Origin: Siphonodentalium dalli
Lineage: Eukaryota; Mollusca; Scaphopoda; Gadilida; Siphonodentaliidae
Reading direction: 5' to 3'
Assembly: GCA_032622095.1 (NCBI GenBank)
Contig: CP136069.1
Location: 42,820,194-42,884,193, forward strand
DNA length: 64,000 bases
Shown here: in pieces, positions 49,421 through 60,904 of the stretch
Layout of the letters: each line of letters begins with the position of its first letter
Position numbering within the stretch: the first letter of the stretch is position 1
Made by a program: the position numbers and the translations under genes
Notes under the pieces: generated by a model
Seen by the model: only the letters and a program-made list of their open reading frames with translations
What the model was told of the DNA's origin: nothing
Database searches by the model: none

Positions 49421-50344
49421 AAATTCTTCTACGTATTGCAGGAATAATCAGTACAGTACAGTTGTTGACAGACATGGTGAGGATTAAAACCACAAAACGT
49501 AAGAATCCTCCTCCGCCGGAGTCTGGCGATGAGGATACGCAAAAGGTGCGCACGGAGGAGGAAGAGGAAGACGAAATCCAAGATGGCTGCTGATGTTTGT
49601 TTTAAAAAAAAATTGGGGAAAAACATGAGGCTCCCGTCTAGAGGTCACATCGAAGATTCATATGAAGGTTGGTGACGATTTGATGAGAAATGTGACCTGT
49701 AAGGTTTGCTAAAGGATTTGGTCATACAACGAGTAAAATCCAAGATGGCTACCAGCGGCCATATTTTTTTCATAAAAAATCATTCAAATTTGACGGCTCC
49801 CATCTAGACTTGATCCAAGACCCACATACCAAATATCGTTGAAATCGGTCAGAGTTTGTTTTATTTTATTATAGTTTTTTGAATAGTCTATTTTTATTTG
49901 AAGAGTTCAGTGAAGAGTTTACATTTATTTGAAGAATCTATTATTGTGTTATGTTTTCATTTATATCAGGTTGAATAAATTATTTTTCATAGAACTATTT
50001 AAATCTGAGCCTTTCCATATCAATGTGCATTGATAGATCCTTGATGAAAACATTTAGCAAGCTGACCTTTTTATTACCCATTGGTGTCATACCTCTTTAC
50101 TAACTGATGGTGAACTCAACCCCCCCCCTACCAAGAGTTAAGGTGCATACATATTACATAATAGAAGCATTCTTAAGAACTAATGTCCCATTATTTTGAA
50201 GAAAAATGACTCTGGGAAAACATTTACCGGGCCAGGAAAAAATGACCCCCTCCCCCCTGGCGGGCTGGCAAATATTCGACTAATGGCGACCGACATACTC
50301 TCGATGTGAAAACAAATGTTATATAGCACGTTTTGAGCCATTTT
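49421..50344. other. no gene seen; dispersed-repeat fragment near 49690-49860
   Basis: Contains TCCAAGATGGCTACCAGCGG followed by CCATATTTTTTTCA, similar to 24310-24360 (TCCAAGATGGCCACTGGCG), and closing with ACCAAATATCGTTGAAATCG. This looks like an interspersed repeat. A short C run lies near 50120. Confidence 0.5.
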
Positions 50345-50474
50345 ATGCCGTAGTTAATGGTTAGCATTTTATTTGGCAATTAATCGATTCTGATAACTGA
50401 AGCGGCATTTCAAGAAATGTTGTCGTTGGAATCTGGTGTCATGGGGACCATCAAATCGGATTGTGTACCTTTAA
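50345..50474. mobile_element. MITE family 1, truncated right part
   Basis: CGATTCTGATAACTGAAGCG, GTTGTCGTTGGAATCTG and TCGGATTGTGTACCTTTAAA match the right half of the element at 32244-32689. The left half is absent. Confidence 0.7.
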
Positions 50475-50947
50475 ATTCCGTTAAATTTGTATACATAAAC
50501 TACAGTACCAGGAACTGACGTCACCAGTCAATTATCTAACCCAAATTGGGTTGATTTTAAATGTGTTTAAATGATATATAAACGTTTGTCTTGCGGGATA
50601 CAATAGTATTCTTGCGGGATACAATAGTACATGGGCTGTGGAATGTCACAGTTCACATTAAAAACTCAGTATTCGTTGGAACTCATATTTATAACTGAAT
50701 TTTACAATTAAAGGTGAATAGGTATCGGTTGTGCCAGATGTTGAACACCAAACACACCTGAACCATTTACTAGATGTTCGTAAAATGCACATAATCCCAA
50801 CAAATATCAAGTTCATCCACGACATTAATGCCCGATAACAGCTATCCCAACATCTGGGTCGATAATATAGAGATTACAGCAGTGACGTATGTTCCTGAAC
50901 GTCTGAATCGACAATTTAGAGAGCAGTGAAGTAGGTTCCTGGCTAGC

Positions 50948-51192
50948 CTTGAAATAGTGTGTCTGTCATTTGCCGAATGAGGGCCACAGATGGTGAATTT
51001 AGTGATGCTACCCCGCATAGCGGGCTAGCATAACCAAATTCACCCTCTGGGGACCTCATTCTGCTTACACCTCAGCAGAATGAGGTCGTCAGAGGGTGAA
51101 TTTGGTGATGTTAGCCCACCATGCGGGGTAGCATCACTAAGTTCACCCTCTGGGGACCTCATTCTGCAAATAACAGACACACTATCTCAAGG
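50948..51192. mobile_element. nested hairpin element, GTGTGTCTGTCATTTGC ends
   Basis: The outer ends CCTTGAAATAGTGTGTCTGT and ACAGACACACTATCTCAAGG are inverses. Inside, the module GGTGAATTTAGTGATGCTAC / CCCGCATAGCGGG / CACCCTCTGGGGACCTCATT occurs twice in opposite directions, making a compound palindrome centred near 51072. It is flanked by GGTTCCTGGC on both sides, a possible target duplication. A single-module relative lies at 59262-59370. Confidence 0.8.
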
Positions 51193-51599
51193 CTTGGTTC
51201 CTGGCCCTGAAAAATGTTAACACAACGTGCGACTACTTTCACTACGGTTGAATGTTGTCGCTAAATTCTTTACACCGAGCTTTTGGAAGATGTGATTTCG
51301 TGATCAAGCTAAAACGGTGACATTTTCATATTAAGTAGCGTATTCGATCGCATTAATTCCGATGGAACATGTTCTTTACACCTGTAGCTGAAGTGTACAT
51401 TCCTTGGTAAGATAGCTGACACCTGATAAAGTGGACGTCAAGCTGTGCACATGTAGCCTAACAACAATTACAGAACTGGGTACCAAAGTCATCACCAAAT
51501 TAATCTCCAGTTCCGCTTACATTGTCGATTGCATGGCGAAGGTTCTCGATTCAGCTGTTTCTAAACAAAATTCAGCATCGTCATTATTAAGCTTGTGCG

Positions 51600-51672
51600 G
51601 GTCCTACTAAAACCCGACCGCACCGACCGCACCCGACCGCACCCGACCGGACACGACCGCACCCGACCGGAC
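51600..51672. repeat. CCGACCGCAC minisatellite, left end
   Basis: About seven units of 10 bases alternating CCGACCGCAC and CCGACCGGAC. The inverse array is at 56774-56826. Confidence 0.85.
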
Positions 51673-52845
51673 CGCCCCCAGGGGTCCGAGCGAGATGGGG
51701 TTTGCACTATCGTGTAGAATGGACTCGACTGTACCAAAGTTCTAATCCCCAAGTCAATAGCTCGAGCGGACACGGCACTGTTAACCCCTGACTTGCGGCC
51801 GTTTCCGCCAGGTACGGAAATCCAAAAAGGCGCCGACCGCACCTCCCCTGACTGCCTGACAACGGAAATGTACATTGTATCATGAAGTGAATACCCATAT
51901 GCATCCATGCGCGATCGGACAAGTCGCTAGCTGCAGCGGAAGTGAATAAATTAACCCATACGCTGCTGCCGAATTCGCTATAAATGTACGCAAAAAACGC
52001 CGAAATTAACACCCGCCGACCGGACCGCTCCCAGGGGTCCGAGCGAGATGGGGTTTGCACTATCGTGTAGAATGGACTCTACTGTACCAAAGTTCTAATC
52101 CCCAAGTCGATAGCTCGAGCGGACACGGCACTGTTAACCCCTGACTTGCGGCCGTTTCCGCCAGGTACGGGAAATCCAAAAAAGGCGCCGACCGCACCTC
52201 CCCTGACTGCCTGACCACGGAAATGTACATTATATCATGAAGTGAATACCCATATGCATCCATGGGAGATCGGACAAGTCGCTAGCTGCAGCGGAAGTGA
52301 ATAAATTAACCCATACGCTGCTGCCGAATTCGCTATAAATGTACGCAAAAAACGCCGAAATTAACACCCGCCGACCGGACCGCCCCCAGGGGTCCGAGCG
52401 AGATGGGGTTTGCACTATCGTGTAGAATTGACTCTACTGTACCAAAGTTCTAATCCCCAAGTCGATAGCTCGAGCGGACACGGCACTGTTAACCCCTGAC
52501 TTGCGGCCGTTTCCGCCAGGTACGGGAAATCCAAAAAAGGCGCCGACCGCACCTCCCCTGACTGCCTGACCACGGAAATGTACATTATATCATGAAGTGA
52601 GTACCCATATGCATCCATGGGAGATCGGACAAGTCGCTAGCTGCAGCGGAAGTGAATAAATTAACCCATACGCTGCTGCCGAATTCGCTATAAATGTACG
52701 CAAAAACGCCGAAATTAACACCCTCCAAAGGGACCGCCCCTAGGGGTGCGAGCAAGATGGGGTTTGCACTATCGTATAGAATGGACCCGAATGTACCAAA
52801 GTTCCAATCCCCAAGTCGATAGCTCGAGCGGACACGGCACTGTTA
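51673..52845. repeat. 354-bp satellite array, left, three units and a partial
   Basis: The anchor AGGGGTCCGAGCGAGATGGG (GTGCGAGCAAG in the last) occurs at 51680, 52033, 52388 and 52742, giving periods of 353, 355 and 354. Each unit contains a CTCGAGCGGACACGGCACTG block, CCTGACTTGCGGCCGTTTCC and a TATAAATGTACGCAAAAA block. Units are about 95-98% alike by eye. A recurring 67-codon minus-strand frame in each unit is discussed under rejected items. Confidence 0.88.
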
Positions 52846-53320
52846 AAGACACGGTTGGCCTTGGCGGTGGGTATCCTGTGAAAATATCTCAACCCGTTAA
52901 AAACCGCCACAAACAGAAAGAACGTCAAAATGTAGATAGACTTTGTCCGTATGCAAATTATAAATATTGCATAAACAGTATGTTATGGTCATATGTTTGA
53001 CCATTGTTATCTAAACAAAAGCATAAAAAGTTACTTTTCTGGTGTTTGTTTATAGTATGATGGTAAACATAAAGAGCGTTCTTTGTTGGTGAATATCTGA
53101 TATGGAACTAATAAAGAGCGTTTATGTCATTTGTGTGTGATTAGCCAGTAGCATTGTGCTGTCTTCTGTAACACAATCAGGCTCTTGCTTAGGTAAAATA
53201 TAGTAGGTCTTTATGATAACATGCTGTTTACGCGATGGTCATGGTATATATGAACGGAACTGTATGCGTTTTTCTGTTTACGGTGTTTGGAACAAATATG
53301 AATATTTTCGACAACTAAGG
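52846..53320. repeat. spacer with its own foldback, AAAGAGCGTT motifs
   Basis: 52846-53170 (TTGGCGGTGGGTATCCTGTG, AAAAACCGCCACAAACAG, two AAAGAGCGTT words) is partly inverted at 53210-53312 (TTTTTCTGTTTACGGTGTTT) and again, more fully, at 57235-57600 outside the satellite foldback. The left satellite array, this spacer, its inverse and unit 53336-53681 therefore form one palindrome centred near 53190. Confidence 0.7.
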
Positions 53321-53335
53321 CCGCACTTGCCTTTA

Positions 53336-53681
53336 ACCCGTACCTGGCGGAAACGGCCGCCAGTCAGGGGTTAACAGTGCCGTGTCCGCTCGAGCTATCG
53401 ACTTGGGGATTGGAACTTTGGTACATTCGGATCCATTCTACACGATAGTGCAAACCCCACCTCGCTCGGACCCCTAGGGGCGGTCCGGTCGGCTGGTGTT
53501 AATTTCGGCGTTTTTGCGTACATTTATAGCGAATTTGGCAGCAGCGTATGGGTTAATGTATTCACTTCCGCTGCAGCTAACGACTTGTCCGATCGCCCAT
53601 GGATGCATATGGGTATTCACCTCATGATATAATGTCCATTTCCGTGGTCAGGAAGTCAGGGGAGGTGCGGTCGGCGCCTTT
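53336..53681. repeat. single satellite unit, inverted
   Basis: A full 354-type unit reading CCGTACCTGGCGGAAACGGC to GGTGCGGTCGGCGCCTTTTT, in reverse orientation relative to the left array. Confidence 0.85.
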
Positions 53682-53689
53682 TTATGTGT

Positions 53690-55880
53690 ACCCATACCAT
53701 GTATGGTACACATAATGCCGACGTCCGGATCAACCATCCGTCGTTCGTCCGTCCGTCTGTCCGTCCGTCTGTCCGTCCGTCTAGTCGTCTTTCCGTAGAC
53801 ACTTGCTATCCGATTCATTTACTTGAATATTTTTTATCGGATCTTGTTAAAATTTTATGTGCATGTTTATGATGACACACTCCTCACCTATATAGTTTTT
53901 GGTATCGATCGGTTGATCGGTTTAGAAATTATTAACACTTTGCATCCGCACATAGGCATGAGCTATCCGATGCTGTAACCAAAGTATTTTTTGTCCGATT
54001 GTTTTCATATTTGATATGTAGGTTTATAATGACACACCCCTCACCTGTATAGTTTTTGGTATCGATTGGTTGATCGGTTTAGAAAATAATTAACCCTGCA
54101 CACATATGCTATCTGATGCATCTAAGTCAAACTGTTTTCTTCTGATATGCCTCATATTCTTACCTAGGTTTTTCTTAGCACGTTTTTCATCTTTATGGTT
54201 TATGGTATCGTTTAGTTAACCCTTTCTGCTCTTGTTTTTAAATAGAATTCATCCAAGCTGTGTTGACTTAAATATTGTTCATCTGATCAGCACCAAATTT
54301 GGTACATATGGTCCTCACCCCGAAATACAGAACAGGTTCAAATTTGAGTTTGATCTGGTATATTTTAACAGAGTTATGGCCATTTAAAATTCAAGTAGCT
54401 GATAATCTAATTAATGCCTGCAGGCACTGTTAGCATAGAAGAGGAGATCTTATTACACAGCCAGTGTCTTATTGGAAATGAGTTTTGTTTAGCTTGACAT
54501 TAGGTAAATACCATGGCTCACAGAGTAAAATCTCTTTAGACACATGTCACAGTGATAGTGCATGGTTCTCTCATGTATGGACCAGAACACCTGATCAAAC
54601 AAATCTCTCGACACTAATAAAATTTCTCTCCTGACTCTCAGACTCTATCACACACAGTGTGCTAGCATCTCTAAAAAATTGACAAGACCATGATTGATGA
54701 CTCTCTGGTCCATTCTGTGTTCTGTACAAAATTAATGTTACCCCTTTGTTGAAACAGGTTCATGACATTAGAGACTGATTTATTGTATGGGTTTCTAAAT
54801 CCAATGACATGCTTTTTATAGACTTTTTGTGTTTATCAGTTCATTATTTTGGGTAAGATTAACCCCATTCTATCCGATTTTATGACTCAAATATTTCCAT
54901 TGATTATGTTTTTAATTCTTGGCATAGTTTATGATAACACACCCCTAACCTGCACAGTGAGGGTCATTTAGTTTATTTGCTCAAAAATATTAACATCCTT
55001 CACCAATCCTGTTGACACAATGTGATAACTAAATATTTTTCACTTGATCACTATATAAATAATTGCATCCATGTTATTGATGAAACATGCATTCTTCACC
55101 TGTATAAATTTTGGTATCGATTGAATGATTTTGATAATATATTAACAGTAACTTCAATTATATTTCCGCTGTTAGGTACATTATATCTTTCCAATGATCA
55201 GCTTAGAAGAAAATTAACCCACCCCATTCCATAGTCATACACTATGCTATTCAATGTAATGAATCTAATATTTTCAATCTGACCAATCTCATATCCTACC
55301 ACTAGCTATCTGAAAATTCTGCATAAAATCATTTTATATCCAATCATTATCAATCATTTTATATCCAGGTCTATACATCCCTCACTTGTATAGTTGGTCA
55401 GGTATTGATTAGTTTTTGAATCGGGAACTATTAACTCTTTTGTCCCATCTAAATGATCCCAAGAATTTTTAATATGCAGCTAACACAAAACATAATAACA
55501 AAAATAACAATATTAAAAAAATCATATGTTCTGTCTCACATTCCAGTGTAATAAGCAAATAACTAACTAACTATTTTGTCTTTAACTGCTATGGTGCTTC
55601 TCTCTGACTATGGATTGAGCTTAATTAGCTTTATCACTCTATAAGACATATCTGTGTTGAAGTGACTTGATATGTTAATGAAATGGAATGCCACATCCGT
55701 GTTCCTATTCTGTTTATGTGTTTATGTGCCCTTGGAATAAGTCTGATTCCACTTGTGACCTTAATAGTAAGGTGTCAATTATTGAAACTTTTGCACTCGT
55801 GAAAAGGTTGGTGTAAGGATTTATTAAAACAGATTATCGGTATCGCCAAGGTATGGGTTAAACATCTGCCGATCGTGATC
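53690..55880. repeat. degenerate interior repeats, about 130 bp, with CCGTCCGTCT microsatellite
   Basis: A CCGTCCGTCTGTCCGTCCGT tract lies at about 53745-53785. It is followed by diverged units containing CACACTCCTCACCTATATAG, TTTTTGGTATCGATCGGTTG and a TTAAC word, clear at about 53870, 53995 and 54055, and weaker near 54190, 54935, 55085 and 55375. No gene seen; open frames are short. Confidence 0.6.
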
Positions 55881-55898
55881 GGCCTCTCGTTGGATTTC

Positions 55899-56772
55899 CG
55901 TACCTGGCGGAAACGGCCGCCAGTCACGGGTTAACAGTGTCGTGTCCGCTCGAGCTATCGACTTGGGGATTGGAACTTTGGTACATTCGGGTCCATTCTA
56001 CACGATAGTGCAAACCCCATCTCGCTCGGACCCCTAGGGGCGGTCCGGTCGGCGGGTGTTAATTTCGGCGTTTTTGCGTACATTTATAGCGAATTTGGCA
56101 GCAGCGTATGGGTTAATTTAGTCACTTCCGCTGCAGCTAGCGACTCGTCCGATCGCCCATGGATGCATATGGGATTCACTTCATGATATAATGTCCATTT
56201 CCGTGGTCAGGCAGTCAGGGGAGGTGCGGTCAGCGCCTTTTTGGATTTCCCGTACCTGGCGGAAACGGCCGCCAGTCAGGGGTTAACAGTGCCGTGTCCG
56301 CTCGAGCTATCGACTTGGGGATTGGAACTTTGGTACATTCGGGTCCATTCTACACGATAGTGCAAACCCCATCTCGCTCGTACCCCTAGGGGCGGTCCGG
56401 TCGGCGGGTGTTAATTTCGGCGTTTTTGCGTACATTTATAGCGAATTTGGCAGCAGCGTATGGGTTAATTTATTCACTTCCGCTTCAGATAGCGACTTGT
56501 CCGATCGCCCATGGATGCATATGGGTATTCACTTCATGATATAATGTCCATTTCCGTGGTCAGGCAGTCAGGGGAGGTGCGGTCAGCGCCTTTTTGGATT
56601 TCCTGTACCTGGCGGAAACGGCCGCCAGTCAGGGGTTAACAGTGCCGTGTCCGCTCGAGCTATCGACTTGGGGATTGGAACTTTGGTACATTCTGGTCCA
56701 TTCTACACGATAGTGCAAACACCATCTCGCTCGGACCCCTAGGGGCGGCCCGGTCGGCGGGTGTTAATTTCG
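55899..56772. repeat. 354-bp satellite array, right, inverted
   Basis: The anchor TACCTGGCGGAAACGGCCGC occurs at 55901, 56253 and 56606 (periods 352 and 353). Orientation is opposite to the left array. Confidence 0.88.
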
Positions 56773-56828
56773 GCGGTCCGGTCGGGTGCGGTCGGGTCCG
56801 GTCGGGTGCGGTCGGTGCGGTCGGGTTT
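56773..56828. repeat. CGGTCGGGTG minisatellite, right end
   Basis: About five units of GGTCGGGTGC or GGTCGGGTCC, the inverse of the left-end minisatellite. Confidence 0.85.
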
Positions 56829-57234
56829 TAGTAAGACCGCTGGTAGCCTATCGGTCATTAGTTTATTGTTACACACAGTGCTTTTAATTAACGCCATATC
56901 ACACTCAACAATGTTCAATATGGCATATAATCTTGAAATGTTGCCTTGTAATGCAGGAATGTCAACGTGTATGGCTTTGTTTTTTTCGAATTCCACTCTT
57001 TAAGAACGGTCAATTCCATTTTGATACCGAACAAAGAGCGAATAATAATGTCAAATTGGGATTGTATATCAGACTCCATTAAAGGCACGGGCGGCGTTCG
57101 TTGCAGAAATATTCATAATTGTTCAAATCACCATCAACAGAGGGAATATTAAAAAATATATAGTTTTGTTCATATGCCACACATAATCAGCACGTATTGT
57201 CGTCAAGACGTACGATGGTGTACGTAACAAGAAC

Positions 57235-57600
57235 CTGCTGGTGTTACATAAGTTTTGCTTCTGTTTACATAACACAGCGCAATTCTATTGGTTAATCACA
57301 CACAAATGATATAAACGCTCTTTATTATTTCCATATCAGGAAAACATAACAAATAACGCTCTTTATGTTTACTATATCCGGATCTAAACGAAAGCCAGAT
57401 TCTGTAAATTTTTTTTTACATTTGTTTACATAACAAAGGAAAACAATTGACAATAACATACTGTTTATGCCATATTTCTGATTGGTATATGAACAAGGTC
57501 TGTTTATATGTTATTATTCTTTCTGTTTATGGCGGTTTTTGACGGAGGTGAATATTTTAACAGCATACCCACCGCCAACGCCGCCCGTATCTTCAAATAA
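57235..57600. repeat. external copy of the 52.85-53.17 kb spacer, inverted
   Basis: AACGCTCTTTATG near 57355 and AACGCTCTTTATT near 57315 are the inverse of the AAAGAGCGTT words at 53073 and 53112. GCATACCCACCGCCAACGCC near 57568 inverts GGCGGTGGGTAT at 52863. This shows that the palindromic structure extends past the outer terminal repeat. Confidence 0.75.
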
Positions 57601-58410
57601 CAGAACACATGTTGGCGGAGTTTCTCCTCCACCAGTTCCGAGCCATTATAATTTTGTGAGATAATACGTATGAAGTAATCACTGGGAGTGTTGTGTATCA
57701 AGCTTGAGCACCACGATATGACCAATGCTTATTGGATTGTCCATTAAACGACTGCTGTTTAGTTCCATTGAGGCTGGCAGGTCAGTAGGTTAGGTGACAT
57801 TCGTTTTGGGTGTTATCGAAACAAGCATGCAGTTGTTCAACAATATTTGTTCCATGGAAACTGGAGACCGAACCCACGTTTGTGTCATTTAAGAGATAGT
57901 ATGATTCAGTTATGACGTTTTCCATAGTTGAGATCTGTTAATTGCGAAAATAGCATTCAGTGAAATTGCACACTATATGTATATATCAGAGTTCACTTAA
58001 GGTCACAGTCAATTTAGTTTGGCGGGTCTATATATTTACATTGTTATAAACTATGGCAATTCAATCAATCTTGATTGCAGGTTCTGAAACAAGCAATGTC
58101 GATATCTCCAAATTTAGAGGCTAGTGACATACTGACGACGTTGATTTGACTCACTGTCTGATTGCTGTCCCTGCGGACACAACCGAAAAACACGTGTGAT
58201 GTCCGGCCGACGGTCCAGGTCTGGAAATGAAGTTTGTTTCTCATCCTCAATGTTATGTACTTGGAATTGATAGTCCCACGTGGACATGCACAATTCACTG
58301 CTGATTGTGCACAGATACAGTCTTAACACTGTTTGATTGTAAGCGGGGTATGGAGTAGAAAGCATTGGTATTGTTCTTTCAATTCTATTGACCATGGCAA
58401 TGTTTGACAC
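57601..58410. other. no gene seen; left copy of a diverged direct repeat
   Basis: 58150-58405 (TGTCCGGCCGACGGTCCAGG, GATAGTCCCACGTGGACATG, TTTTTGATTG-like words, CCATGGCAATG) is diverged from 58725-58985. The pair brackets the hairpin at 58620. No convincing exon. Confidence 0.5.
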
Positions 58411-58688
58411 TTAACCGTGTCATGAGGGAGCTGCGTATAATAATAGCTTCTATAATTTTTACTTACATTCTTTAACAATTTTTATCACTTTTTCTTCCTT
58501 ACCAATTTTTTATCATTTTTGTTATCATATCTTACACTCCTTAACAATTTTCTTTTATCATTTTGTTAATTTTTTCTTACATTTTTAACAATTATAACAA
58601 CTAATATACAATTTGTTAAGTCAATGCATTCTCTTATATATGCGAGGCAACCTATGGGCGACTCTCATATATAAGAGAACGCATTGGC
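58411..58688. mobile_element. degenerate TTAA element with 69-bp hairpin
   Basis: Starts TTAACCGTGTCATGAGGGAG (close to 23195), followed by AT-rich sequence repeating TTAACAATTTTT words as in the element at 41537, then the 69-bp hairpin at 58620-58688 with a few arm mismatches (GTCAATGC, GAACGCATTGGC). I found no matching right terminus. Confidence 0.65.
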
Positions 58689-59261
58689 ACATGGTTTTCG
58701 CGATACACTGATTACAGCCGCAGAAAATGTGCTATGTCCAGCTGGCGGCCGATGTCCAGCAATTCTCTGAGCGTCTGGATATGACAGTTATTTCTCAGCT
58801 TTGATTTTCTGCACTTTATATCTATAGTCCCAAAAGGGACATGGATGATCAATTACTGAGCACCGAGACAGTTCTAACGCTTTTTGATTGTGAGCAATTG
58901 GTGTCTTCGTGACCTGGGGCAGAACACCGTGTACATATATATGATGTGTTTGTGCTTGCAATTCTTTTGGCCATGGCCATACTTTCGACGTCCAAAATAC
59001 AGCAAATGGGGTTGTACAAATGCAGTCACTGGAAGTTTCCTGTATCCAATCTTCAACTCAATGGGTGTTCAGATCGATTGAAGGCCGGAATATAGCTGTT
59101 TAATAGTACTTTATTTCCATCAATTGCTTTTGACATAATTTAGATGAACATTTGTGACTCCCTGTGGAAACAGCTCAGACGATATCTCAGTTTCAGACGA
59201 ATTAGAGATATAACGGTTCTCAACACCTCAGCCCTGCTGCTGCCCAACACGTCTGAGATTA

Positions 59262-59370
59262 GTGTGCCTGTCATTTGCAGAATGAGGTCCCCAGAGGGTT
59301 AATTTAGTGACGCTATCCCGCATAGCGGGCTAGCATCACTAAATTCACCCTCTGGGGACCTCATTCTGCT
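59262..59370. mobile_element. hairpin element, single module
   Basis: GTGTGCCTGTCATTTGCAGA, then AATGAGGTCCCCAGAGGGTT, CCCGCATAGCGGG and AACCCTCTGGGG-type inverse ending CCTCATTCTGC. It matches one half of the compound element at 50948. A further fragment lies at 59572-59625. Confidence 0.75.
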
Positions 59371-60024
59371 TAGGCTTCGTCTTCAATGGAAAGTTTCTTT
59401 ATTAGCAACTTTATATATAAAGTTCTTCACATAGATTCTATTTCTTTTTTTAGTTTAGTTTTGACAGATGATACATTGCATAATCGAGGTTCCCAATTGG
59501 TGTACATCACAATATTCACCATTTGGGAACTTTAATCTGAGTCGAATTCTCCCATTGCAGATGAGGCCATGCAGAATGAGGTCCCCAGAGAATGAATTTG
59601 GTGATGCAAGCCCGCTATACAAGAGATGTTAGCCGAAGAAGAGCGTCAGATTGTTCATTAAACATTCAACCAGGAGAGCCATGATTGGATTGACAGATTT
59701 TCAATCTTCCAGCTATTCTTTGCAGCGTTTTGTCAATGACTAAACACAGAAGGGTTTTTGAAATAGGGATTCAAACTAAGAATCAGGTACGGAGAATTTA
59801 CCTTAGCATCATTTGGGACTTAGCAGGTCATTATTTAGACGTTCAATGTGTTATTTTAAGTTTAAGTTTCCATATAAAAGCAATTGATCGACGGCCACCC
59901 CGCGGCAGTCGACTCGCAATACATTTCGAATTATGGCCGGGCCAAAGACTGGTACATGCTGCAGCTGAAGTGACCCGTTTAGCCACTGCATATAGCAGCC
60001 TCTCGGAACACACCAACCCACGGT

Positions 60025-60867
60025 GAGACAGACGTGAGACAACATATCCTCGAATTGTCTCTGGGTGTAGTAGGTCTGTTAGTGACAACAAACTTTTATC
60101 AGAGGTTGGCTGGGAACTACTCAGAAATAGACGAGAAAATTCTAAACTATACTTATTCCACAAAATTATTCATAATCTGGCCCTCGTGTATCTCCAAGAC
60201 CTGGTTCCGCCAATCGTATCAGATTAAGAATTAACACCCGAAACGCCAAAAACTTCAGACTTCCGCAATTCCACGCAAATTCCCATGACAAATCTTTCAT
60301 ATTGAACACAGCCGCCCTCTGGAATTCCCCATGGACGAGCACACGGGACATAGTGGACCATGATGAGTTTAGAGCGACCATAAACAAATATTATGTAAAA
60401 AAAAACCCGCGTTTCAAATACTGTTACACAAGAAAAGCCCAAGTAATTCACGAACGCCTTCGAAACAGCTGCATTGATTTGAACTCACATAAATTCAAAA
60501 ATTATATCTCTACAACTGACCCATGTCTATGCGGCCAAATAGAAGATAACTACCACTTTATATTCCAATGTCAGCGCTTCTCACTCCATAGACAAAATTT
60601 CCTTGACGATCTTCCAACTACTGTTATCCCCTCGGCCAGTAACTTCCTAAATGGTGACGCCCTAAGTGTGAGCACGAATCAAACAGTTTTTGAAGAATTC
60701 CAAAAATACATAATTCGCACAAAGCGATTTCAATAGTTATATAGAGCTCCAAAATAAAAGTATAAAATAATATCATTTTTTTTACAATTTAAACAAAGTA
60801 TGCCGGTCAGACTCAGTATTCTCAAAGCGAAGAATCCGTTCCGCATAAATAAATAAACAAATAAATC
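60025..60867 (+). mobile_element. 3' end of a non-LTR retrotransposon (5'-truncated, degenerate)
   Basis: The C-terminal part of a LINE reverse transcriptase followed by a 3' UTR and an (AATA)n-type tail (ATAAATAAATAAACAAATAAA at 60846-60866). Protein-like blocks in two frames are ARIVSG-type start then KLLSEVGWELLRNRRENSK and LVYLQDLVPP (about 60040-60215), and, after a frame change near 60218, RLPQFH...NTAALWNSPW and the CLCGQIEDNYHFIFQC knuckle. 5' truncation is normal for this element class. Confidence 0.8.
60302..60736 (+). pseudogene. LINE C-terminal zinc-knuckle region
   Basis: A 144-codon open stretch in the retroelement above. Its CxC...H...C knuckle (CLCGQIEDNYHFIFQC) near residues 77-93 is the conserved end of many LINE ORF2 proteins. 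The stop at 60736 is probably the natural end of ORF2. It differs from the element at 42.7-46.0 kb, so it belongs to another family. Confidence 0.75.
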
Positions 60868-60904
60868 ACGTGTAACATCACAATATGACACCTTTCACTC
60901 ACTA

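Larger units (their letters stand above)
51598..56840. mobile_element. giant foldback built from 354-bp satellite units
   Basis: Outer ends TCCTACTAAAACCCGACCGC and GCGGTCGGGTTTTAGTAAGA are inverses. Next inward on each side is a 10-bp CCGACCGCAC minisatellite, then satellite units: three and a partial on the left (51673-52845) and two and a partial on the right in opposite orientation (55899-56772). A further single inverted unit lies at about 53336-53681. No transposase or other protein is recognisable. It is the most structured non-genic object in the window. Confidence 0.8.

Noticed and set aside
51561-52618. Recurring 67-codon minus-strand frame (MDAYGYSLHD...) in each satellite unit
   Set aside because: It recurs only because the satellite recurs. 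It changes frame and end between units, has no known domain and no supporting splice or promoter signals. The TATAAAT word in each unit points the other way.
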